Below are positions 54,838 through 64,000 of a stretch of DNA of 64,000 nt, piece by piece. The position numbers were made by a program, and so were the translations under genes. Under the pieces are notes generated by a model. That model searched no databases. It saw only the letters and a program-made list of their open reading frames with translations, and was not told the origin of the DNA. Source of the stretch: Leptobrachium leishanense (lineage: Eukaryota; Chordata; Amphibia; Anura; Megophryidae). The stretch's first letter is position 1; every line of letters starts with the position of its first letter. The DNA lies in NCBI GenBank assembly GCA_009667805.1, contig CM019068.1:10892889-10956888 (forward strand). The letters are read 5' to 3'.

Positions 54838-57455
54838 GCACATGGAATATCCTCCCAGTGGGGGCAGTAACAGTGATATAGAGAGGGTAGTAGATACATG
54901 GAATAACCTCCCAGTGGGGCAGTAACAGTGATATAGAAAGGGTAGTAGATACATGGAATATCCTCCCAGTGGGGCAGTAACAGTGATATAGAAAGGGTAG
55001 TAGATACATGGAATATCCTCCCAGTGGGGCAGTAACAGTGATATAGAGAGGGTAGTAGATACATGGAATAACCTCCCAGTGGGGCAGTAACAGTGATATA
55101 GAAAGGGTAGTAGATACATGGAATATCCTCCCAGTGGGGGCAGTAACAGTGATATAGAGAGGGTAGTACATATATGGAATATCCTCCCAGTGGGAGCAGT
55201 AACAGTGATATAGAGAGGGTAGTAGATACATGGAATAGTCTCCCAGTGGGAGCAGTAACAGTGATATAGAAAGGGTAGTAGATACATGGAATATCCTCCC
55301 AGTGGGGGCAGTAACAGTGATATAGAGAGGGTAGTAGATATATGGAATATCCTCCCAGTGGGAGCAGTAACAGTGATATAGAAAGGGTAGTAGATACATG
55401 GAATATCCTCCCAGTGGGGGCAGTAACAGTGATATAGAAAGGGTAGTAGATACATGGAATATCCTCCCAGTGGGGCAGTAACAGTGATATAGAAAGGGTA
55501 GTAGATACATGGAATATCCTCCCAGTGGGGCAGTAACAGTGATATAGAAAGGGTAGTAGATACATGGAATATCCTCCCAGTGGGGGCAGTAACAGTGATA
55601 TAGAAAGGGTAGTAGATACATGGAATATCCTCCCAGTGGGGGCAGTAACAGTGATATAGAAAGGGTAGTAGATACATGGAATAGCCTCCCAGTGGGGGCA
55701 GTAACAGTGATATAGAAAGGGTAGTAGATACATGGAATAGCCTCCCAGTGGGGGCAGTAACAGTGATATAGAAAGGGTAGTAGATACTGCCTCCACTGAG
55801 GCTATTCCATGTAACAGTGATATAGAAAGGGTAGTAGATCCATCGAATAGCCTCCCAATGGGAGCATAATAGTGATATAGAAAGGGTAGAAGATACTGCT
55901 CCCACTGTTGGGATATTCCATGTATCAGTGATATAGAAAGGGTAGTAGATACATGGAATATCCCAACAGTTGGAGCAGTAACAGTGATATAGAAAGGGTA
56001 GTAGATACACGGAATAGCCTCCCAGTGGGGGCAGTAACAGTGATATAGAAAGGGTAGTAGAAACATGGAATATCCCAACAGTTGGAGCAGTAACAGTGAT
56101 ATAGAAAGGGTAGTAGATACATGGAATAACGTCCCAGTGGGAGCAGTAACAGTGATATAGAAAAGGTAGCAGATGTATGGAATAACCTCCCAGTGGGGCA
56201 GTAACAGTGATATAGAAAGGGTAGTAGATACATGGAATATCCTCCCAGTAGAGCATAACAGTGATATAAAAAGGGTAGTAGATACATGGAATAGCCTCCC
56301 AGTGGGGCAGTAACAGTGATATAGAAAGGGTAGTAGATACATGGAATAACCTCCCAATGGGGGCAGTAACAGTGATATAGAAAGGGTAGTAGATACATGG
56401 AATAGCCACCCAGTGGGAGCAGTAACAGTGATATAGAAAGGGTAGTAGATACATGGAATAGCCTCCCAGTGGGTGCAGTAACAGTGATATAGAAAGGGCA
56501 GTAGATACATGGAATAGCCTCCCAGTGGGTGCAGTAACAGTGATATAGAAAGGGTAGCAGATACATGGAATATCCTCCCAGTGGGGGCAGTAACAGTGAT
56601 ATAGAAAGGGTAGTAGATACATGGAATAGCCTCCCAGTGGGGCAGTAACAGTGATATAGAAAGGGTATAGATACATGGAATAACCTCCCAATGGGGGCAG
56701 TAACAGTGATATAGAAAGGGTAGTAGATACATGGAATAGCCTCCCAGTGGGGCAGTAACAGTGATATAGAAAGGGTAGTAGATACATGGAATAACCTCCC
56801 AATGGGGGCAGTAACAGTGATATAGAAAGGGTAGTAGATACATGGAATAGCCACCCAGTGGGAGCAGTAACAGTGATATAGAAAGGGTAGTAGATATATG
56901 GAATAGCCTCCCAGTGGGAGCAGTAACAGTGATATAGAAAGGGTAGTAGATACAGGGAATATCCTCCCAGTGGGTGCAGTAACAGTGATATAGAAAGGGC
57001 AGTAGATACATGGAATAGCCTCCCAGTGGGTACAGTAACAGTGATATAGAAAGGGTAGCAGATACATAGAATATCCTCCCAGTGGGGGCAGTAACAGTGA
57101 TATAGAAAGAGTAGTAGATACATGGAATAGCCTCCCAGTTGGAGCAGTAACAGTGATATAGAAAGGGTAGTAGATACATGGAATAGTCTCCCAGTGGGAG
57201 CAGTAACAGTGATATAGAAAGGGTAGTAGATACATGGAATAGCCACCCAGTGGGAGCAGTAACAGTGATATAGAAAGGGTAGTAGATACATGGAATAGCC
57301 TCCCAGTGGGTGCAGTAACAGTGATATAGAAAGGGCAGTAGATACATGGAATAGCCTCCCAGTGGGTGCAGTAACAGTGATATAGAAAGGGTAGTAGATA
57401 CATGGAATAGTCTCCCAGTGAGGGCAGTAACAGTGATATAGAAAGGGTAGTAGAT
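54838..57455 (+). repeat. 56-bp minisatellite, about 47 units
   Basis: Unit GGAATATCCTCCCAGTGGGG GCAGTAACAGTGATATAGAA AGGGTAGTAGATACAT, with 54-56 bp variants. Read on the plus strand the unit encodes IERVVDTWNSLPVGAV, closely similar to the CR1 C-terminal motif at 52900. Minus-strand open frames exceeding 800 codons arise because the unit lacks stops in all frames there. Two short inverted segments lie inside (55785-55813, 55894-55924). Confidence 0.95.
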
Positions 57456-57984
57456 ACTTTATGACAATAATATATAGAATAACGCCGCATTATTATAGCA
57501 AAGCACGAGATCTAATTCTAGTCACTGTGTTATTGCATTTTTTTCAGCGTATCTTCTAGAATTTATAAACACGGTATAAACATATGGAGACGCAGGTCAC
57601 TGTTATAAACTGTGAATTTAACTTTAATAAAAACATTTACAAACAGAATATATATTTTTTTCTGTCCTGTGTGAAGCGGAGGGCAGGTGTCACATTGAAT
57701 CAGCGCATCACACGCGTTATCACTCCGGGCTACGCAGGGTTAATTTGCATCAGCCAGTCACCCTTCATGCGTTTTACAAGATAAATGTCACCTGTCTTAA
57801 GATATTACATAATATTCCATCCTGTGCATCACGTAATCCAATAACCTGCAGCCTCCCACCCCAAAACAAGGTGCCCCCCCACAGCCACCGTCCAGGAGCG
57901 AAGTCTAACACCTCGTATGGAGCTGCTGAAGGGGAGCGACGCACAAGGGGCTTCCTGATTGGCTGAGGATTCCTCTGCGCGCAT
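57456..57984. other. Intergenic sequence, nothing recognised
   Basis: No gene identified. A short minus-strand frame at 57829-58035 has no recognisable domain. Confidence 0.4.
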
Positions 57985-58130
57985 TACTGTTTCATGCAAA
58001 AGAGTACAGGAAAGGAGCTGCCCGGTAACATGCATAACTTACAAGCTTCAGGAGGAAATCCATTGTAATTTTTCACTCTCCATCAACATGAATAAATTTT
58101 ATGCGTCCAAGAAAACATGGCCGACCCGGG
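57985..58130. repeat. Interspersed repeat R3, copy 1 (diverged)
   Basis: Shares in order with the 58213-58474 copy: TTACTGTTTCATGCA, GTGC-like/AGCTGCCCGGTAACATG, CATCAACATGAATAAATT and AAAACATGGCCGACC. A G-run follows at about 58143-58157. Confidence 0.55.
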
Positions 58131-58212
58131 AGCCCTAGACGATGGGGGGGGGGGGGGTATTTTGTTTCAATTAATGCCTTTCCTCTGCCTCTGCGCGTTA
58201 TGACGAATCAGA

Positions 58213-58474
58213 GTTGCCAGGTTGGCCATGTTTTTTGGGACACATATTACTATTTCATGCAGAGGGGGAGCACAAGGAAAAGTGCTGCCCTGTAACATGT
58301 ATAATGCGTATGCTGCAGGAAGGACATCAAGGCAGGTCACCTGGGATTCCTTTTTGGTTTCTTACCTGCAGCGTATGGATTATACATGGTGCGGGGTGGC
58401 ATTATTCATGTACTGCCCATCAGCATGAATACATTATACATGTCCAGGAAAACATGGCCGACCTGGCGAACTTG
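58213..58474. mobile_element. R3 MITE-like copy 2 with terminal inverted repeats
   Basis: Left GCCAGGTTGGCCATGTTTT (58216) and right AAAACATGGCCGACCTGGC (ending about 58467) are inverted repeats with one mismatch. The interior contains TTTCATGCAGAGGG, AAGTGCTGCCCTGTAACATG and GCGTATGGATTATACATG. Family and target duplication not identified. Confidence 0.6.
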
Positions 58475-59134
58475 CGGCGGATACACAGGCGGTAATTTAC
58501 ATGGCGGCTGATAAATGGCAGATCCCTCCGAGATGCTAATATTACACCGAGGTTCAATAAAACAGACCCCTTCGGCATTAAGGGCATAATTGGGGATTCT
58601 GTCTCGCGCTGGTCTTATTAGTTCAAGTACACCCCCCCCCATCAAATTACAGCCTGAACGCGGCACATTATGTTTTATTGACCCGGTGATGAGCTCCCTG
58701 GCTGCAATCTTACCTTGTCAGCTTGTCAAGCCATCTCTATTACATTTAACACCCGTTGTGCTGAGCCGACAACTCAACCGAAATCCCCGAGCCGCAAATC
58801 TGGAGGAAAAAAAACCAGCGCACATATATCTCCATTAATGAGCCTAAATACGTGGGTGAAGCGAAGCGATGGCCCCTTCCCCTCCGCTCGCCCGCTCCGC
58901 AAATAAATAATTGAATTTAATCTGCACTGTGAATCTTCAGGATTTTTCTTCGTGCTGACGGCGGAACAGAACATTCATTTTCAGGGATTACAAATAGGTT
59001 TATAATTAGTGGTAAAAAAAAAATAATTAAAAAATAATAGATACATGTTTTGTTATAGTTCAATAAAGTGATATATTGTATAACCTGCAACTTTGTTTGT
59101 ATTGAACAGTATTACTTCATAAACATTTTTGATT
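58475..59134. other. Intergenic sequence, nothing recognised
   Basis: No domain or repeat boundary identified; the sequence becomes AT-rich near 59000. Confidence 0.4.
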
Positions 59135-61880
59135 AACAAGGAGTTTACAATCTAGAGGAGCAGAGGGCCCGGCTCACAGGAGCTTACAATCTAAGGAGCA
59201 GAGGGTCCGGCTCACAGGAGCTTACAATCTAGAGGAGTAGAGGGTCCGGCTCACAGGAGCTTACAATCTAAAGGAGCAGAGGGTCCGGCTCACAGGAGCT
59301 TACAATCTAGAGGAGTAGAGGGTCCGGCTCACAGGAGCTTACAATCTAAAGGAGCAGAGGGTCCGGCTCACAGGAGCTTACAATCTAGAGGAGCAGAGGG
59401 TCCGGCTCACAGGAGCTTACAATCTAGAGGAGCAGAGGGTCCGGCTCACAGGAGCTTACAATCTAGAGGAGCAGATGGTCCGGCTCACAGGAGTTTACAA
59501 TCTAGAGGAGCAGAGGGTCCGGCTCACAGGAGTTTACAATCTAGAGGAGCAGAGGGCCCGGCTCACAGGAGCTTACAATCTGGAGGAGTAGAGGGTCCGG
59601 CTCACAGGAGCTTACAATCTAGAGGAGCAGAGGGTCCGGCTCACAGGAGTTTACAATCTAGAGGAGTAGAGGGTCCGGCTCACAGGAGCTTACAATCTAG
59701 AGGAGTAGAGGGTCTGGCTCACAGGAGTTTACAATCTAGAGGAGCAGAGGGTCCGGCTCACAGGAGTTTACAATCTAGAGGAGTAGAGGGTCCGGCTCAC
59801 AGGAGCTTACAATCTAGAGGAGCAGAGGGTCCGGCTAACAGGAGTTTACAATCTAGAGGAGTAGAGGTCGGCTCACAGGAGCTTACAATCTAGAGGAGCA
59901 GAGGGCCCGGCTCAACAGGAGCTTACAATCTAGAGGAGCAGAGGGTCCGGCTCACAGGAGTTTACAATCTAGAGGAGTAGAGGGACCGGCTCACAGGAGC
60001 TTACAATCTAGAGGAGCAGAGGGTCCGGCTCACAGGAGCTTACAATCTAAAGGAGCAGAGGGTCGGCTCACAGGAGCTTACAATCTAGAGGAGTAGAGGG
60101 ACCGGCTCACAGGAGCTTACAATCTAGAGAAGCAGAGGGTCTGGCTCACAGGAGCTTACAATCTAGAGGAGCAGAGGGCCGGCTCACAGGAGCTTACAAT
60201 CTAGAGGAGGCAGAGGGCCCGGCTTCACAGGAGGTTACAATCTGGAGGAGCAGAGGGCCGGCTCACAGGAGCTACAATCTAGAGGAGCAGAGGCCCGGCT
60301 CACAGGAGTTTACAATCTAGAGGAGCAGAGGGTCCGGCTCACAGGAGCTTACAATCTAGAGGAGTAGAGGGTCTGGCTCACAGGATTTACAATCTAGAGG
60401 AGCAGAGGGTCCGGCTCACAGGAGCTTACAATCTAGAGGAGTAGATGGTCCGGCTCACAGGAGTTTACAATCTAGAGGAGCAGAGGGTCCGGCTCACAGG
60501 AGCTTACAATCTAGAGGAGCAGAGGGTCCGGCTCACAGGAGCTTACAATCTAGAGGAGTAGAGAGGTCTGGCTCACAGGAGTTTACAATCTAGAGGAGCA
60601 GAGGGTCCGGCTCACAGGAGCTTACAATCTAGAGGAGTAGATGGTCCGGCTCACAGGAGTTTACAATCTAGAGGAGCAGAGGGTCCGGCTCACAGGAGCT
60701 TACAATCTAGAGGAGCAGAGGGTTCGGCTCACAGGAGTTACAATCTAGAGGAGCAGAGGGTCCAGCTCACAGGAGCTTACAATCTAGAGGAGAGAGGGTC
60801 CGGCTCACAGGAATTTACAATCTAGAGGAGCAGAGGGCCCGGCTCACAGGAGCTTACAATCTAGAGGAGCAGAGGGTCCGGCTCACAGGAGTTTACAATC
60901 TAGAGGAGCAGAGGGTCCGGGTCACAGGAGCTTACAATCTAGAGGAGCAGAGGGCCCGGCTCACAGGAGCTTACAATCTAGAGGAGCAGGGGTCTGGCTC
61001 ACAGGAGTTTACAATCTAGAGGAGCAGAGGGTCCGGGTCACAGGAGCTTACAATCTAGAGGAGCAGAGGGCCCGGCTCACAGGAGCTTTACATCTAGAGG
61101 AGCAGAGGGTCTGGCTCACAGGAGTTTACAATCTAGAGGAGCAGAGGGTCCGGCTCACAGGAATTTACAATCTAAGAGGAGCAGAGGGCCCGGCTCACAG
61201 GAGCTTACAATCTAGAGGAGCAGAGGTCCGGCTCACAGGAGTTTACAATCTATAGGAGCAGAGGGTCTGGCTCACAGGAGTTTACAATCTAGAGGAGCAG
61301 AGGGTCCAGCTCACAGGAGCTTACAATCTAGAGAGCAGAGGGTCCGGCTCACAGGAATTACAATCTAGAGGAGCAGAAGGGCCGGCTCACAGGAGCTTAC
61401 AATCTAGAGGAGCAGAGGGTCCGGCTCACAGGAGTTTACAATCTAGAGGAGCAGAGGGTCCGGGTCACAGGAGCTTACAATCTAGAGGAGCAGAGGGCCC
61501 GGCTCACAGGAGCTTACAATCTAGGAGAGCAGAGGGTCTGGCTCACAGGAGTTTACAATCTAGAGGAGCAGAGGGTCGGGTCACAGGAGCTTACAATCTA
61601 GAGGAGCAGAGGGCCCGGCTCACAGGAGCTTACAATCTAGAGGGCAGAGGGTCTGGCTCACAGGAGCTTACAATCTAGAGGAGCAGAGGGTCCGGCTCAC
61701 AGGAATTTACAATCTAGAGGAGCAGAGGGTCCGGCTCACAGGAGTTTACAATCTATAGGAGCAGAGGGTCCGGCTCACAGGAGCTTACAATCTAGAGGAG
61801 CAGAGGGCCCGGCTCACAGGAGCTTACAATCTAGAGGAGCAGAGGGTCCGGCTCACAGGAGCTTACAATCTAGAGGAGCA
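59135..61880 (+). repeat. 39-bp minisatellite, about 70 units
   Basis: Unit GGAGCTTACAATCTAGAGGA GCAGAGGGTCCGGCTCACA. Frequent single-base deletions and insertions (for example near 60240, 60290, 61085, 61350) and GAGTTT/GAGCAG versus GAGTAG variants. The core AGCTTACAATCTA is the antisense of a word found in L2-type 3' regions (compare 8018 and 26028). Confidence 0.95.
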
Positions 61881-62199
61881 TTTGTGCACAGGTCAGATTT
61901 TAAGGGACCTTACCCTGGATTCTCAGCGACTCTTAAGACAAATTTGACCAAACACCCAAAAAGTAAAAAAAACAATATCCCCTGCACTCTGTATTGCAAA
62001 TATAAATGTGTATCGTGATAAAGAGCATTTTGAGTCACACTGTATAGTAATGCCCAGTGAAGTGTAAGCTCTGCTGCCAACTTTCAGGGAAAACCCTTAC
62101 ACAATAAAATTACTTCAGTTTTTCAGCTCAAAGACAAAATCTTATACGAGAGCGGAGCGTTCCAAACCAAAAGTGGAAAAAATCATGGCGATGAGCAGC
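61881..62199. other. Intergenic sequence, nothing recognised
   Basis: No gene or repeat recognised. Confidence 0.4.
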
Positions 62200-62425
62200 T
62201 GCAACAAGGGTTACTATTTCATGCAGAGGGAAAAGTGCTGCCCTGCAACATGTATAATTTATATGCTGCAGGAAGGAAATGAAGGCAGGTCATATGGGAT
62301 TCCTTACTTGCAGCGTATGGATTATACATGTTGCGGGGTGTCATTTTTCATGCCCTGCCCATCAGTATGAATAAATTATATGTGTCCGGGTAAATATGGC
62401 CGCCCCGGCAGCTCTAGCTGCAACT
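62200..62425. repeat. Interspersed repeat R3, copy 3
   Basis: Matches 58245-58470 block by block: TTACTATTTCATGCAGAGGG, AAAAGTGCTGCCCTGCAACA, TATGCTGCAGGAAGGA, GCAGCGTATGGATTATACAT and CCATCAGTATGAAT. Ends near AATATGGCCGCCCCGGCAGC, the degraded right terminus. Confidence 0.7.
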
Positions 62426-63189
62426 TTATCAAACTATAAGATACAAAAACCGTTAAAAAACACAGGAATCCAGTAGCAGGAGATCAGATCCTCTTAAACA
62501 AGGAGCATCAGGGGAAATGAAGTCTCTAAAGATTTGGAGTGTCCTTTTTGGGTCATGTCCAGAGGATTAAAGCCATTAGGAGCCTTGTACAGACTCATTA
62601 CCCTCCACAGGGCACACATAGCGTTATGTCCCTGTCATGTCGAGGGTTAAAGGCCTTCTTTAACCGGTCTCCTACCAGTCGTCCAAACTGATTGAAGAGG
62701 ATTTTGCAGCTTTCATCGATCGGGGATCAAAGCTTTCATCTGGATCCTTCATTCGTTTGTCTCATCTTCTCTGATGGACAGAGGTTTAACATGTCACATC
62801 AATACGGGCTCCGAGTCACCTGGAGTCACCCTGTCCGTCCAATTCATGGAAAGAGCCGGAGTTTTAAAGAGGGGCCAATGTCACATTAACACTTTGTGAT
62901 CTGATCCAGGAGCTTTAAGAGTTTATTATGAGGACGAGATGTTTGTTACTTTGTATCCAATGCTCTTAGAACAAAAATCCTCAACATTCCGCTGGCTTCT
63001 TCCAATCGACAAAAAGGGGTGAAATGCGTCTCTGAGACGCGACCGCTCCCCGACTTCATTAATAACGCGATCATTCATATCAATAAAATATCATCCAGGA
63101 CCAGAACGAAGTATGTGAATTACAGCATTTTATATAAATTACAGGCTCAGTGCTGGGAGTTTTATGGCTCTGCAGCTCTGTTATACACT
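62426..63189. other. Intergenic sequence, nothing recognised
   Basis: Short frames only, with no recognisable domain. May be unique host DNA. Confidence 0.4.
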
Positions 63190-64000
63190 CGCACACGCTG
63201 AATGTATGGAGGAACCCCTAAAAACCCACACAACCGAAAAATATGGAGGAGCCCCTAAAAAGACACCCACACACCCTGAATATATGGAGGAACCCCTAAA
63301 AGACACCCACACACCCTGAATATATGGAGGAACCCCTAAAAAGACACCCACACACCCTGAATATATGGATGAACCCCTAAAAACACACCCGCACACCCTG
63401 AATATATGGAGGAACCCCTAAAAACACCCACACACCCTCAATATATGGAGGAGCCCCTAAAAAGACACCCACACACCCTGAATATATGGAGGAACCCCTA
63501 AAAAGACACCCATACACCCTGAATATATGGAGGAACCCCTAAAAAGACACCTACACACCCTGAATATATGGAGGAGCCCCTAAAAAGACACCCGCACACC
63601 CTGAATATATGGAGGAGCCACTAAAAAGACACCCGCACACCGTGAATATATGGAGGAGCCCCTAAAAACACCCGCACACCCTGAATATATGGAGGAACCC
63701 CTAAAAACACCCGCACACCCTGAATATATGGAGGAACCCCTAAAAACACCCGCACACCCTGAATATATGGAGGAACCCCTAAAAACACCCGCACACCCTG
63801 AATATATGGAGGAACCCCTAAAAACACCTGCACACCCTAAATATATGGAGGAACCCCTAAAAACACCCCGCACACCCTGAATATATGGAGGAACCCCTAA
63901 AAAGACACCCGCACACCCTGAATATATGGAGGAGCCCCTAAAAACACCCGCACACCCTGAATATATGGAGGAACCCCTAAAAACACCCGCACACCCTGAA
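63190..64000 (+). repeat. 39-41 bp minisatellite, reaching the window end
   Basis: Unit CACACCCTGAATATATGGAG GAACCCCTAAAAACACCCG, with a 41-bp form reading AAAAAGACACCCA. About 20 units; left ones are mainly the 41-bp type and right ones the 39-bp type. Open frames (Met-Glu-Glu-Pro repeats) are artefacts. The array is cut by the window end. Confidence 0.93.

Noticed and set aside
54807..57490. Minus-strand open frames of 521 to 846 codons
   Set aside because: They lie wholly in the 56-bp array, occur in several frames at once, and translate the same repeat with shifts. Unit sequence lacks stops on that strand; no domain or gene context.
59135..61880. CRISPR-like regular repeat
   Set aside because: Units are directly tandem with no spacers, in a vertebrate-type context.

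Overview
The window is non-coding, repeat-saturated vertebrate DNA. The mix of elements points to an amphibian, most likely a frog. It holds a DIRS tyrosine-recombinase retrotransposon, a Penelope-like element with a GIY-YIG domain, a chromodomain Ty3/Gypsy element, L2 and CR1 LINEs, Tc1-like transposons, and hAT and TTAA-target MITEs. The L2 tails end in the motif GCGCTGCGGAATATG followed by (TAA)n, as in many frog and fish genomes. Species cannot be named from the sequence. I recognise no host protein-coding gene, tRNA or rRNA.

Layout. 1-700: a 68-76 bp minisatellite. 2.3-5.3 kb: Tc1 end, 12-bp repeat, old interspersed repeats. 5.8-7.8 kb: 5'-truncated L2 LINE. 7.9-13.6 kb: SINE/L2 fragments, a Tc1 relic, a 561-bp hAT MITE with a perfect 8-bp duplication, and a composite repeat split by a TTAA MITE. 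13.9-15.3 kb: two minisatellites. 16.5-20.45 kb: a Penelope-like element between two 206-bp direct repeats, each with a hammerhead-ribozyme-like fold. 20.5-21.2 kb: three adjoining foldbacks. 21.2-24.7 kb: a 42-bp satellite split by a CR1 LINE. 26.2-29.6 kb: 32-bp array, foldback MITE, L2 tail, and another LINE whose 3' end grew into a 39-bp array. 30.5-40.6 kb: a DIRS element carrying three nested DNA transposons (two hAT elements, each with its own minisatellite, and one Tc1). 40.9-41.5 kb: the 42-bp satellite again, inverted. 44.7-51.3 kb: a chromodomain Ty3/Gypsy element (minus strand) inside a TTAA-target element. 51.3-54.05 kb: a hAT-like CGAAA-rich repeat with a 68-bp array and a CR1 insertion. 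54.8-57.5 kb: a 56-bp array that seems to derive from CR1 coding sequence. 59.1-61.9 kb: a 39-bp array apparently from an L2 tail. 63.2-64 kb: a 39-41 bp array.

Two themes stand out. About a quarter of the window (roughly 16 kb by my count) is minisatellite, and many arrays sit inside, or start from, identifiable transposon sequence. Target-site duplications and paralogous empty sites also let the insertion order be read directly. The coding regions of the young-looking Penelope and Gypsy elements contain several frameshifts although their terminal repeats are almost identical. Rapid decay, mobilisation in trans or assembly indels could each explain that.
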